Positions 1-11,997 of a stretch of DNA of 64,000 nucleotides are shown piece after piece. The translations under genes and the position numbers were made by a program. The DNA lies in assembly GCA_002794785.1 (NCBI GenBank), contig NBBA01000011.1, positions 682,001 through 746,000 on the forward strand, given 5' to 3'. Each line of letters starts with the position of its first letter. The stretch's first letter is position 1. The notes below the pieces were generated by a model. The model made no database searches. It was given only the letters and a program-made list of their open reading frames with translations, and was not told the origin of the DNA. Origin of the DNA: Coniferiporia sulphurascens. Its lineage: Eukaryota; Basidiomycota; Agaricomycetes; Hymenochaetales; Hymenochaetaceae.

Positions 1-1257
1 TCTGGATAACCGTTACGTAACTTTTGAACGAGTGTGCATAGATATCGTCAACACATTCCCAATCGACTATGTGAGGTAGAGAGTCTGTCAGATCCGCCAG
101 ACAGGCGATACAGTCGGTGTAAAGATCGACTGATAACGCAAGAGGATTCCAGCGACGCATTATTTGCGCTATGTAGCGCAAGGCTAGGAATGACAGCTCC
201 GGCTCGCTACGTATGTATCATGAATAGACAAGTTAATCAGTCCCTCAACAATGTTCCGCAATGAGGTTGTTACATACCGTAAGAACTTAATTAATGTCCG
301 GCAGAGGAGGGGCAATGGTTGATCACCAGCATTTTCTCCTAATCGTAAGTGTCTGTGCAAAACAGTGTTTACTTCGTTGTTTGAAAGACAGATTAGCGCC
401 TGTCGACAGTGTGGAATGGACCAGTCGCTGTCATTGTTAAGCCTTTTCAGTTCACGTTTCCGGATCTCCGTTAAATGTTTCGGCGCGCCAAGAGCATTGA
501 AAAGAGTATAAAGATATCGATCCTCCACAGCAAACTTCGCTATATGCCGCATTGCACAGTTATGGGTTGCGGGAAGTGGTGAACTTTAATTCCATATTTA
601 ATAAAATCAGTTTTTAAGGTTCAAGTGATAGAGATCGTACTAAGCGTAGTGGATCAACTGTCGACACTCCCGAAAGACGATTAGCTCTTGTGGCAACAAA
701 GTCGAAGTATCGTTTGCATCTGCCTTCGCCCAAAGGTATACCAACATTTCGTCTGGGTATGGTTCGCCTAAAAGCGCAGATTTGATCCGCGCAGCACAGG
801 CATCCGGGCCTCGTCCAGTCTCGTTTGCGATTTTGTTTAGTCGGTTCTCGAGGATGAGACCGCCCTTGCTGTACAACTTCCCCAGAAGACGACCAGTGCC
901 TGGCAAATTTGTCGCCGTTTTGTCCGAGGAGACGGTTGAAGATGAGAAAGCCGCCCGCCAGTCAGCAGAACTAGAAGCGGTAGATGAAGGACCATAATGC
1001 GGAGGTTGAACAGCAAGAGCTAGATCAGGAGCTTCCTGAGGAGAGGGCCCTCGCCTTCCACGGTTGGTTCTTTCTGCTATTGAACCTATCCTGTTCTCTA
1101 AGCCTCTGCCTAGAGTGCTGTAAAGGCGTCCTAAGAGTCTCCCTGGACCTGGAAGGTCGGATACAGTCGCGTCTGAGGATAGCTCTGAGATGTTTCCATT
1201 GACGGAGCCTGCTGAAAGATGCTCCCCGGAGCGACTAGGACTCCTGGATGCGCTCAT
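1..1257 (-). CDS. NETADNLPGPGR-motif family protein, copy A (partial, 3' end off window)
   Basis: I do not recognise this family from any named protein. Exons on the minus strand are 1257-641, 583-278 and 206-<1; introns are 57 and 71 bp, both phase 2, at the same places as in the other three copies in this window. Exon 1 holds two degenerate copies of the family motif: ATVSDLPGPGR and, about 75 residues later, KTATNLPGTGR. Each is followed by a G-x-L-Y...LENR...IA helix-like stretch, and the exon ends in the conserved ECRQLIHYA. Exon 2 matches the ALDxITDLSVKD...GA...SSRKAL...DVEVN block of the paralogues. Exon 3 opens with EPELSFLALRY, as DPDKSFLALRH in copy B, and is cut by the window edge. 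The start is the first ATG of the open frame. The gene is divergent from the mL44 gene. It is the most diverged of the four copies. Confidence 0.7.
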
Positions 1258-1960
1258 AGGATAGGGATTAGGATAACATGCACTCCGAGTCCATCGCTGT
1301 AGATGTCCACTAACTGGTGCCAGTGCATGTGACAGTGTGATAGACTGGAGTAGGCCGTTATTTATATCACGGTCACGAATGCAATGAATCCATCTAATGA
1401 TATCGTTAAACTGGCAGTGTTAAAAGGAGAGGTCATCAGTTCCAGCATTCAGGTTTCCTAGCCGGACAGCTTTTGATCGCCCGACTTGGACCAGAACCTG
1501 CAGTGTAGGCTGTGGCACTGCATCCAAGGAAAGATCATAGCTATCACTTTTTGTTCAGGTTGCGCACGATACCTGTATTCTTAAGGCTTCCAGAGGGTGA
1601 AGTGGAAATGGCCATTTTATGGAAATCCTTCGGAGTTCAAGGTAAGGTTGTAGTAAGTCCAAAGTCGACTTAGGGATTCGTTAAGGAAAGTCAACAAACG
1701 TGATGTGACTAGAGTCGTAATATTTAGCCGACTTTTCCATGTGACTGTGATGGTCGCATGCAACTTTTTCATCCGGACACGACTTGCCGACTTGCTCTAT
1801 GTCGCGTTCGTTCTCGTTACTCAAGTCGTCCTCGGAACGTGCACTAAAAAGGCGAACACGATGCCTTCACGTTTTTGATGAAAGAAGATCATTGGGGGAG
1901 AGCAGCATCAGTGGAGGTAAGCAGGAATCGGTAGGACTGCGGGAAGACAGTAGCTAATGA
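1258..1960. other. intergenic, divergent promoter region
   Basis: This stretch lies between the minus-strand family copy A and the plus-strand mL44 gene. I see no supported ORF, RNA gene or repeat. It probably holds both promoters. No clear TATA box could be assigned. Confidence 0.5.
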
Positions 1961-3159
1961 GTGTTCGTACGGCCAGCGGTACTAGCTTCGCGCCGGTTTG
2001 CGTCGACTGCAGCAGCAAGACGACCTTTTAGCAGCCCTCCCCGTGAAGAGTTCTTGGATGATGAGGAATTTGACGCCCCTGGCGGGAGACAGAACGGCAG
2101 AGACGACGGTGACAGGCTGGCGAATATGACATACATGAGGGAGCGACCGAAGGCCGATCCGGAACCTTTGATCAACCATCTGCATCGCCTTTTCCCTCCG
2201 CTTGAGTTTACGCCAACAGTTGCTACTCAAATGCTGACGCACGTCAGTGCGAAGGAAGCATGGGCAGGGCACAATGCCCGGCTTGCTTTCGTCGGTGCGT
2301 TCTATATGTCTGCTCATATTTTTTCAGCATATTAATACTTTTAACCTGTTTTCTCTTTAATCCGTGTCGTTTTTCACGCGCTTCTGAAATTTGTCATTGA
2401 ACCCGTTCAGGCCGTCGGGTATTACACTCATATCTCCTCCTTTTCCTTCAATCCACTACCCTCAAACTCTCGCGAACCTCCTCTTCCCCATCCTTCGACC
2501 CAAGCACCGCTTTCAATTTCGACTTGATCGCGTACCGTGCATTGTTCACGAATTTGCTCGGTGAACACGTTGGTACGCAATGGGACTTGGGCCGTGCAAT
2601 GCTTTGGACGCCCCCTGTGCCAAAGGCGGCTTTACGGTCGCCTCTGTCGAGACATTCGATGGAAGATGAGAGAATGATGCAGGAGACACCGGGTTCAATG
2701 AAGGGTCCGGGCTTGTACAAAGTGCAAGGGACAACCGTGGAGGGGATTATGGGTGGAGTGTTCCACCAATTCGTAAGTGGTACACTTTTATGATATCTGT
2801 CTTATACTCACAGTTTTCCTCCCTTACTTTCAATCCCACTATTCTTCTGGGAAACTTATGTATCTCGTATACAGGGTGGCAGCATTGCGCAACGTGTTTT
2901 CCATACGCGCCTTTTGCCGCACATACTCTGTCCTGGAACGCCTTTTGGACTGCACGACGCGTTCCATGAAGCTGCCCTTGATATGCAGGAGCAAATGGGC
3001 GGTGCGACTGGGCTTCTCGTAACAAGAGAGGCAACCCATGAGCGGAGACAGGCAACTTCATCGCGGTCTTTCCACTCGATTGCCACGTCGCAGACGAGGA
3101 CGTCCTCGCAATCGCACTCTGAATTAGATCAGGTGACGAAGAAGAGAATCATGTCGTGA
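1961..3159 (+). CDS. mitochondrial large ribosomal subunit protein mL44 (MRPL3-type, RNase III fold)
   Basis: Three exons: 1961-2294, 2411-2772 and 2875-3159, about 326 residues. The N-terminus (VRPAVLASRRFASTAAARR) is an Arg/Ser/Ala-rich mitochondrial presequence. The body carries landmarks of the mL44 family: GRRVLHSYLLLFLQS, LLGEHVGTQWDLGRAMLW, then GLYKVQGTTVEGIMGGVFHQF and GGSIAQRVFHTRLLPHILCPG with GLHDAFHEAA. mL44 is a structural protein of the mitoribosome with a catalytically dead RNase III-like domain and a double-strand RNA-binding-like tail. The start is uncertain: the frame has no ATG before the Met at about 2128, only GTG at 1961, and an in-frame TGA lies just upstream. The true ATG may be split by an intron, as in the channel gene at 50.7 kb. 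The gene sits between two family members. Confidence 0.82.
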
Positions 3160-3856
3160 GTCGTCCCGCTCCTACTTATCGTCTGTATTGACAATGCTGA
3201 GTTTAATTGCAAACGCAGATGACGGCCGGACACTGCCCGATTGCGTAAAGCAATACTACCTCCCTGGGCATCTACTGCCTACCCCACACTAGAAGGATTA
3301 AACCGCTTGTGATTCCATTTATGAACCTCGGGGAGGTTATTTAATGAGGGGCTGAACCTCATCGCACTCATTTGGTCAATTAATTGCACAAAAGCATCTA
3401 TGTTCGGTATAATAATGATCCAGCAATCTGTTTCCACTTACTTTATATCCGCAGTGTGAAGTTAAGCTTCCCAAGGCTTTTGCAGACGATTTCTCAGGGG
3501 TTCTGCGCGCATCTTTGCAATATGAATTGGTTTTTATAAGCTTTGTCTCTTAGCGCTCTGTCTCCCTGCGTGATCCGAGGAACTGTCTGCTTTCTGTTCA
3601 AGGGCGCGGTTATAACCGCTTCCAGCTCTATTCTGGTATACCTGTGGGCGTCTATCGAACTTCCTCTTGGCTCTAGCTCGTGCCTTTTGTTGGGGTCAAG
3701 TGCTTCGTATCTGACTAGCAGTTGAATGTAGCTGTGTCACTGCATCCTTTTCCACAGCGACAACGCAATGCACTGCACTAGAATTTGCCCTCATAAAAGC
3801 TCATCTTGCTGTCGTGTCGTCCCTTGTGTGTCTGGTCATGTACTCTCCCTTCACCA
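3160..3856. other. intergenic
   Basis: Between mL44 and family copy B. A short pyrimidine-rich open stretch at 3543-3725 has no family resemblance and is probably not a gene. The last part (3838 onward) contains the decayed first motif copy of the next gene. Confidence 0.4.
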
Positions 3857-3995
3857 ATGATGGCCCAATCGATGAGGACCAGCTCTCTGTCGACACAGTC
3901 AGCACGAACGCGACGGCCGACAACCTTCCCGGCCCGGTCGCCTGCTGGGACGGACCTACGGCTTCTGGGCGCACACTTGGAGAGGCAAGCGGGTA
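3838..3995 (+). other. out-of-frame first motif copy of family copy B
   Basis: Read from the ATG at 3838, the first frame gives a family-like start and the motif STNATADNLPGP. Homology then continues in the third frame (RLLGRTYGFW) and again in the second frame (HLERQAGRLAVKL), which is the frame used by the rest of exon 1. Two single-base losses, near 3938 and near 3965-3975, would explain this. The first motif copy is therefore lost from the unbroken reading frame, unless the assembly is wrong here. Confidence 0.55.
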
Positions 3996-6382
3996 GACTC
4001 GCGGTGAAGCTAAAGCGCCCCAAGCGGGGTGCAGACTCCGAGACGCAAGCTCCTCTTCCGCTAATCCGGTACTCAGAAACGCAAGCACAAACGCAGGCGG
4101 CCGATGACGTGTCGGTACTGTCGATCAGTACCAATGCGACGGCGGATAACCTGCCCGGACCAGGACGCACGCTCGGGCTGCTCTACGGCTTCGCGGGCGC
4201 CGCGTTCGAGAGCCGCGCAGGCACCGTCGCTGCAGCGCTGGGCTTCGGGCCCGGCGCCACCGCGCTCCGGATCACTAAGGTCGTCGTGCACCATGCAAAG
4301 TTCGAGGCCACACCTACGCTCAGCCTTGAGCAGCGTAAAGCGATTGAGAAGCGATGCCGACGCATGCTCGGATACGTTCAGTGAGCCTGACATTTGGCTG
4401 CGTCGGGATCAGACGCTGACAGTTCTGCTTCTTTCCAATCGTAGCTCCAATGTTGCAATGACGCGGCGACAGGCTCTGGATCGCATCGCTGAGCTCACGG
4501 TGAAGGACCCATACGTCCGCGAACTTCTTAATGTCCTCGGAGCGCCGCAGGCCGTGCATCAAGTATACCGCGACGTCGCGCTATGGGCGGATTCCGACGC
4601 TACCTTGCTCACCAGTTCGCGCAAGGCCTTGATATGTCTCGGTGATACGGAGGTGAACAACGCTGTGAAGGATATAACTGTGAGGAATCTATCGTCGGAC
4701 CCGCTAAACCAAGTTGGTATCCTGGGACAGTACATCTGGTCAGTGTCCCAGCATGCTTTGCGAATGAAGTGTAATCTGCATACTGAAGGGGTTGTTTTAA
4801 AGCGATCCTGATAAATCGTTCCTAGCACTTCGTCACATCGTTCAACTTGTATCAACGATCGGGTTCCTCGTTACGAGCGAGCTCTTAAAGACGCTGGTAT
4901 CCGCCATGGACGAATCTCCAGACGACCCGGAATGGGAGAGCGTCGATAGAATCCTCTCGTCGTTGCTTTCCGAATCGTACTACAAATACATCTCGCGGAG
5001 CGTGAGCCCGTGGTTTTTGGACGTGCTCAGGATTGATGTCTGGGCGAAAATCCTTCGGTAAGGGTATCTGCTACTGTCTTTGAAAGAAAGCTCATATGTT
5101 CACGTCGTGAACTCGACTAATGATGCCACGCCTCTTTTCAGTTTTGCAGATAAGCTTCCCAGGCTACTTGGCTCTGTCACCTTCAAAAAGTTCAGCAACT
5201 TCGATGAGTCGCCACCCAACGAGACGGAAGAGAACATATGGCATGCGCACCTGACGTTCTTTCTCCTCAGCAGCATTTACCTCGCTGGTGGCTCACAAGG
5301 TGGTCTTTTCCGCCCACGACCACTCGTCAGAGAGATGCAGGTCAAGTACCCGCACTCCGGTTTGCGGTCCCTTTTCCGGAAGCTGGAGTCCGAGCCCGAC
5401 ATGCTTTTATGTCAGTTTTACGTGGAGATCAGCGACCCGTTTGCAGCGCCATCCGACGAGATACTATTGGCCCTTCCAGACCGCAGAATTGACTTCTTTT
5501 GCGAGAAAATGGTGGAATATGCAGCCTCGTAAGCAGTGATCCCGGACGACTGACTACAAAAATCATATCACTCACCTTCACCCACCCAGCAGGGAAGAAA
5601 AGGTGGCTCGTGAACGAGCGCAGCGAGGGATCCAGGTCCTGTTATCTGTCAATGCGTACTGCAGGAACACAATGCTCAAGGCGCTGTCCCATTCCCGACT
5701 CGTCAGCACGCATTATTCGAAAGTAGTTTTTTCAACTTCAACTCTATGCATGCCCCGGCCGTTCCAGTCCGAGGACTGCTTTTTCGTTTACAGACACTGC
5801 GATCGCAATGGCCGACTTCTGCATATCGTCGATGTCAGTCCTTCCTTTTATCAAACCGGAACTTTGTTTTTCCGCGACTTCATTTTACTCACGTTGATTA
5901 TCGTGCTTCTACACCCACAGTATAACGTGAGAAGGGGTCGTAGCTGCAGCTGCAGACAGACTCATCCAGATGGCAAGACATACATTATGAGCCTTTTCGC
6001 CAGGGATACGCTTTGGCTGCGCGTGGAACCCGGCGCATCCTTTACCGCGAAAGGCTACTACCCCATATTGGCGGGAATTACCGACCGCGGAGAACGTGCA
6101 TACATCGCTCTCGCGCCCAGACGATCTGCATCAGATCCGGGCCCAGGCGCAGATGAACCCATGTACGGCTACACTTGTGTCCGTAATGGCGCGACGGCAG
6201 AGGACATAGGATATAGCCAAGCTGAAAGAAAAGCATCGGCTAGGTTGGGTTTCGACGTGCTTGTCCTTCGCTACGACTTGGAGGCGTACTTCCAAGTGCC
6301 CCGGTATGCCGTATGCCGGGGCGTGGGTACTGATGCGACTGGGCCCTTCTACTGGACACTTGCCGAGAAGACGGAGAATTGA
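3857..6382 (+). CDS. NETADNLPGPGR-motif family protein, copy B
   Basis: Six exons: 3857-4380, 4445-4738, 4803-5057, 5142-5528, 5590-5833 and 5921-6382, giving 721 residues. Intron phases are 2,2,2,2,0, identical to copy C at 54.8 kb. Exon 1 carries the motif TNATADNLPGPGRTLG followed by LYGFAGAAFESR and LGFGPGATALRI, and ends with CRRMLGYV. Exon 2 holds RRQALDRIAELTVKD. Exon 3 begins DPDKSFLALRH. Exon 4 begins FADKLPRLLGSVTFKKF. Exon 5 ends in FVYRHCDRNGRLLHI. Exon 6 holds a G-x-YPILAG-ITDRGERAYIAL region followed by FDVLVLRY and ends GTDATGPFYW. No signal peptide or membrane segment is seen, so the protein is probably intracellular. Exon 6 resembles a DM9/DUF3421-type repeat (inference). The ATG used at 3857 gives an unbroken frame; an ATG at 3838 in another frame begins the decayed first motif copy. 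Confidence 0.7.
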
Positions 6383-7377
6383 CGATGCAGGCCCTAACAC
6401 CTAATAGAAGACGACGCCAAGTTAGATGAATGACTAATGCGTTGTTCTAATCGCATCAGGCCCTACCTGCGCCGCGGCCAGCTCACGCTCGCAGAAAGGG
6501 ACGGGGCTCCGTGTCACATATCGTGTACATTTGACGAGAATACCGTCCTTGTTTACGACTGCACCTCCCTGCAGAATCAGGAGGATGCGGTCGTAGCCTA
6601 GACTTGCGACGAAGGGAGGAGATCATGCGAGTCTCCTACTACACTACCCGGGACACTCGCAAGCAGACTGTCAAGGCAGGAGTGGTGGTAGATATGGTCG
6701 AGCTTCTCGGAGTCATCAAATCTCTGCGATAACGTATGTGACATTATATCTTCGATTCGCTGACCCTACTCCACTGCCCATATCTCCGACACTCTTAACC
6801 ATTCCCACCGGCCCTAAGGTGTCCACCCTTTTGACTATGGTCTCCCTCAATACGTATATGTCTACAATTAACCCAGCTAGATGGTGAAGACAAGGATGAC
6901 TGTCCGTAGCCAATGAATACGGACAAAATGAGCAATCTAGGCAAATGATTGCTATTATTCCCTGTCCTGCCGTTCTCAAATGCACTTCGATTCGAGCACG
7001 TGCTGAATGAATTGAGAAGGCGATAGACATGTTCCGTTCTCCAGCATTCCCGCACCATCTGAAAAGTAATTTGTCGAGGACTCGGGCCTATCAATGTTGT
7101 GAATGCATGCCGAGACTCGGGAGGCACCAGTTTATTGAAGACGAACTTGAAAGTGACGATCTGGGTGACATTTGTCACGCCGCGCCGCACCCCCAAAATG
7201 TCACGCGACTATAAACGGCAGACTCGGCTTCGGCGCCGTATTGCGGCTTCGAAAAGAATGACGAAGGCGGGTCATTTACGTCCGGAGTTACCACGAGTCA
7301 CAAATAGCGCGATAAATACTCCCCCCCCTCCCCGCGTTCCTTTCTTTGCCTTCGCCCTGCTCGACACGTCCAGTACG
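6383..7377. other. intergenic with a possible orphan coding remnant
   Basis: After the stop of copy B there is an open frame at about 6456-6601 (PYLRRGQLTLAERDGAPCHI and on) preceded by an AG, and a second short frame from an ATG near 6624 ending in a stop near 6732. They may be a degraded exon, but I cannot link them to a family. A run of C just upstream of 7330 belongs to the promoter or leader of the transporter gene. Otherwise nothing is seen. Confidence 0.3.
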
Positions 7378-9684
7378 ATGCCCGCCAGCATCCAGCGCGA
7401 CGACGAGTCTGCTCTGCCTCTCCTTACGGTCGACCTTGGCCCAGACACGCCCGACATTGAGGACCACCCTCATCTTAGGCAGGCAACGTCCAATGCCCCC
7501 TTGCGCACTCAAGAAGGGGAGTACAAAATTCGCAATGACGAGTATGTTCCGCCAAAATACCGGAAACGTACTCCCTTGCCGCTGCTCCAGATTTTCGTTC
7601 TTTCCGCGACGCGACTGTCGGAACCAATAGCATATACGCAGATTTTTCCCGTGAGCACATTAATCCTGTTGTTGAGGCACTTTTGCTGCACTCTACATAC
7701 CTAGTCTAAATATGTGCTAACATTTTTTTTCGTAGTATATTAATCAGGTTCGTTATTCGCAAGCTCCTCCTCTTCAATGTATATAACATTTGGGCAGATG
7801 GTAGAAGACATGAAGGTTACGAGCAAGCGTCAGGAGATTGGCTATTACTCTGGCGTTGTGGTAATTTTGCGCCCCCTCTTTCTCTCCTCTTTTCCCTGTT
7901 AACTAATCATGGTTTAGGACAGTATATTTGCCATTTGCCAGCTGTTTACGATCTTGCAGTGGGGAAGGTTATCGGGTAAGTTACCCATTTTGTCGACTTT
8001 GTGGAATGCGTACCGATGTTGTCCCATTCTTCATAGACCGTATAGGCCGTAAACCGGTGATCTTAATCGGTCTATCGGGAGTCGCTGTCTCGACATTCCT
8101 CTTTGGTCTCGCACGCACCTTCTGGTGGGCCGTCATTGCGCGCTCGTTAGCAGGCGCACTATCGGGGAACGCTGCCGTTGTGCAGAGTGTCATCGGTGAG
8201 ATAACGGACGAAACAAACCAGGCGGAAGCGTTTCCACTTACTGGCTTGTCTTGGAGCCTGGGTTGCATCATCGGGCCAATGATAGGGTGAGTGCGTCATT
8301 TTCTGGTATCTATTTTTCCGCTCCGACTTACAACGTTTTCCTTTCTTTCAGAGGCAATTTTGTAGATCCTGTAAAAAACTTCCCGAACACGTTCGGCTCC
8401 ATGCAAATATTTAGGGATCATCGGTATTTGCTACCTTGCGCCGCTTCTGCACTCCTTTCCGTTCTTTCGATCATCGGCGGTCTCCTCTTTCTCAAGGAGG
8501 TTCGTTTCAAATTTCTCGCCAGCCACTCCAATCTACGGAAATTGGATCACTGACAATTGATCGCTGTAGTCTTTACCATCAAAAGTCCGACTAAATCCTA
8601 GTCTCCCCTCACCCATCTCCGTCTCAGCGCGGTACTCGGAAAAAGGTACGGCTAAAGAAGAAGAGACGTCTGTAAAGTTTATCCTTTCGTCCCGGAACAT
8701 CCGGTCCGTGTTCCGGAACTACTTCCTTCTCTCTATTCTCGGCACTTCCTTCGACGTCGTTTTCATCCTCCTTGCATACACACCTGTGAGGCTTGGCGGA
8801 CTCTCTCGGACTGTGCGCCGTTTTATTTTTAACCCTGATAGTCCGCCTTCGGCTAACTTTGAGCCTATCTCATTCTCTCGATTACCTCGTTTGCTCCCGA
8901 CCTTGTGTACAGCCCGACGAAATTGGGTACGCCCTTGCCTTCAGTGGAGTCGCCGGCTCTCTCGTGCAGGTTTTCGTCTTCCCCGTTTTACAACGCCGCT
9001 TCGACAATGTGCCGCTCTACCGCGCCCTCATGCTCCTTTGGCCGATCCTCTTCTCTATCTTACCCCTTCTAAACATCCTTGCACGCTGGAGCGCACCGGC
9101 TGAGGCGCTCGCGGCACCCGTTGCAGACATTGGCGCTGCTCTGGATGCAATCGGTGATGCTGCATCCGAGACGGTAACGTTCCCCGCGGGGCCGCTTCTC
9201 TGGTTCGGCATCGGTGTCGCACTCGCCGTCCTGAGGCTCGGACATATGTGCTACTCGTGCGTACTTTTTCTTATACATCTCTTTCAAAACTCGTCGCATT
9301 TGGCTAAACGCTGTACTTTCCACTGTCACAGACTCAATACGATACTGATAAAAAATGCGGCACCATCCCAGGAGGCTCTCGGAGCGACTTTTGGTCTCGC
9401 CCAGACGGTCGCCTGCGTAGCACGCGCAGGTTCCCCCGCCTTTGTCAGGTACGATTTTGTGTTACGAACTCAGGTCATTCATTTATTCATCCCTTCTTCA
9501 AAACAGCTCGCTCTTCGCGATGTCGAAGAAATATCACCTCTTGGGCGGCAGCCTCGTTTGGGTCGTCATGTTCGGCGTCGCCCTCTGCGGGTGGTGGAGT
9601 ACGTTGTATATCAACGACGGCACCGTTGAGCGGAGCCATCACAAGACAGAGCGCACTGAGGAGTGCGAGATGCGTATGTTGTGA
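7378..9684 (+). CDS. MFS transporter (ZIFL/drug:H+ antiporter-like, general substrate)
   Basis: Ten exons: 7378-7650, 7736-7747, 7798-7860, 7918-7975, 8037-8286, 8352-8499, 8570-8812, 8913-9256, 9332-9448 and 9507-9684; phases close correctly to give 561 residues. After a polar cytosolic N-terminus come PLPLLQIFVLSATRLSEPIAYTQIFP (TM1), YINQMVEDMKV, TM2, and the MFS motif A WGRLSDRIGRKP. Next is the helix 4-5 region with ARSLAGALSGNAAVVQSVIGEI and the motif-C-like GLSWSLGCIIGPMIGG. The second half keeps YTPVRLGGLSRTPDEIGYALAFSG and a late ALGATFGLAQTVACVARA. This matches fungal MFS proteins related to plant ZIFL transporters, which export small organic molecules by proton antiport; the substrate cannot be told. 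Exon 2 is only 12 bp but is required to encode YINQ. The GT donors of exons 2 and 6 are both GTTCGT. Confidence 0.85.
7736..7747 (+). other. 12-bp microexon of the MFS gene
   Basis: The sequence between the acceptor ...CGTAG and the donor GTTCGT is 12 bp and encodes Y-I-N-Q. It restores the conserved IFP-YINQ-M segment between TM1 and TM2 in phase 0 on both sides. Confidence 0.7.
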
Positions 9685-11997
9685 GAGTGTCCATGTGTCA
9701 TTCTGGCCGCCGGTGGGTGTTTCCGTAGTTGTTGTTTCTTTCTTCTTCCCTTTTTTCCCTCGGGAACATGGGATGCTATTTTGTCAGTTGAGCGCTTGCG
9801 TAGATGCGTTGCTCGTGTTTTCGGTGGCCCGACAGCGCCTTGCTGGGGGAACGAGTTGTTGCCTGTGTTGTACTCTCTGTGGTACACTTATGACTAGATG
9901 TATATACACATGTTTGTAAAAGTCAAAAATTGTAAGCCATAGATAATAGATCCATCATTTCTTCCCTTTTTTAAAACTTGGGCCGCGTGGTATCAAGAGA
10001 AGTGCGAAGGATGAACAGCCTGGATGTTAAGTTCCACGCGTCCTGTTTGTCCCCGCTACCTTTTAAGATGGGCTGCATAAGCTGCAAAGGGACGAGGACA
10101 GCCTTATCTGCTGCATACGAAAGATTTTAGCGGAGTGCGAAGGCAGTGGGACGCCAAGGCGTGAGGATCAGATGTGAGAATCTCGAAATAGGCGAGCCTT
10201 CCAAGCCGCGTCGTTCAGGATCCAAGCCTGAGGGTGATACATAAGAGGCTCGACACATATACATGGTGGAACGCGTCCATCTCGCGTCTAGGTCAACCCG
10301 CTCTAGCAGCGCAGCGGAGGTAGAATTGGGTCCGCTGACGGTCTGTGCCCGTTCCCTCAGGCCCTTGATTGGTGCTCACATCTTCGTTCGTTAAAGACGG
10401 TGTTACGGGCGGGTTCACATACTTGGAAGTATTTAGCGGGGACTGGCTCGGCGTGGGGATTCCATGCACCCGCGTGTCCGGACTGGGCAGCAAGAGAGAA
10501 CGGCGCCTTCGTATGCTACATGATCATCGTGTATAGCTCTGTCCTATCGATATTATGTATTGCTCTTACCTCGCACCGAACCAGGCGGGCCGTAAGAGTC
10601 TGAACTCTGCAGAATGGGAAACGGTCAGAGGAACCGACAGAAATAATGCTAGGGAAATAACACACAATGGATGTGTACCTTCCAAAAGCTCCGGACTTGC
10701 GGAATAGCAGCCTCGGGCGGGAGCAATGATCAGATTAGATCACAGAGTAAGAGAAGGCAGCGTCGGAACTTTGGGCAAGGTCACACAAGGACCAGAGTGA
10801 TCGAGGAGTTACTCGGGAGCTTTCAGAAGATACGGTACGCAAACGTAAACAAGACTATGCCCGAGCGACTGTCTCTGAAGCTTTCCTGGTGAAACGAACT
10901 ATTCCAGGCCGGGGGGCCTGGCACGGGACGGTCCTGATGTTTGAATATTTAGATCGGTTTGTCTGGGCGCTACCCACAGCACCCGTAAAGACAGCGGTGT
11001 CTCCAGAACACGTCCTAGTAATAGCGCGCGTGTCGAGAGCGCGGGCCGAGATAGTGGATAAGCCGAATAGCTGAGAGTGGGAATAAATACGAAAGCGCTC
11101 CCTTCAGCACGCGATCAGCACCAAACAAGGGGCTAAGGCTAAGGTGGCGAGAAGAAACTTGGGTCAGATCTGCAATGGTGTGAGATGAAAACAGCCGTCC
11201 CATTCGCCAAGTAGGCTATGATCGTTCTGAGCAAGCGGCGGCCCAGCGAGGATTTCCAGTTCAGAAGTTCCATGTATATCCGTTCACTTGCCGTAGGAAG
11301 GTCATGACAACTCCTGTAGATGTAAGCCTGCTGGGTGAAGCATTCGGTATTTTACAAGACCCACAGTTACTAATCCAAAATAGGATCGAGTTGGAGGTCA
11401 ATTGCACTTTTGTAATAAATTGCGATTCCTTTCTTAAGCATCCTGCACTTCGGGATATGGAAGCGTGGAGAGGGAAAAGAGTATAAGTTAAGTGCTTTCG
11501 CCAGCGTATAGATGTATGACTGATGATAGAGTAGATCAACGCAAGTTCAAGATCTAAATCCCTAGTTTGGCACGAAGAATATGAACCGTTCCGTAGGGTT
11601 CGACGAGAATTAACCGGCAGTTGTCTTTTCCTACATGTAATTCACAGCCTCGTAGAGTGGGTACAGAGAGGGTAGTGATTAATCGTCGTTGTTGGTGAAG
11701 ACAGCTTATAGATTTGGTTCAATGTACACTTGCGCCGACCTCCTTTCGAATTCAAGCTTGGGTCGAGTTCAGCAGAGGGAAAAAAGAAGTCTGTGGCAGA
11801 ACGACTGAATGTTATCCTTTCAGATAGCTATTCAGAAAGTCCTGGCGTATTATTCGTGCCTTTGGCATACAACAGTGACGCTGGGGTGGAGTGAAGTCAA
11901 CGGCAAATTGGGACAGACGAGAGGAATATCGTACACCAAACCCCCAAAGGAGCGATCATATTCACCGGTTGCAGGGACGTCTGTCTACTTACACATT
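9685..11997. other. gene-poor interval
   Basis: 2.3 kb between the 3' ends of the convergent MFS and CSN3 genes. Only short frames without codon structure, splice logic or family resemblance are present. I see no tRNA, repeat or transposon signature. Confidence 0.5.

Noticed and set aside
8786..8812. Splice donor at 8786 (GTGAGG) for MFS exon 7
   Set aside because: Using it would drop the VRLGGLSRT segment expected before PDEIGYAL; the donor at 8813 keeps the family pattern and phase.
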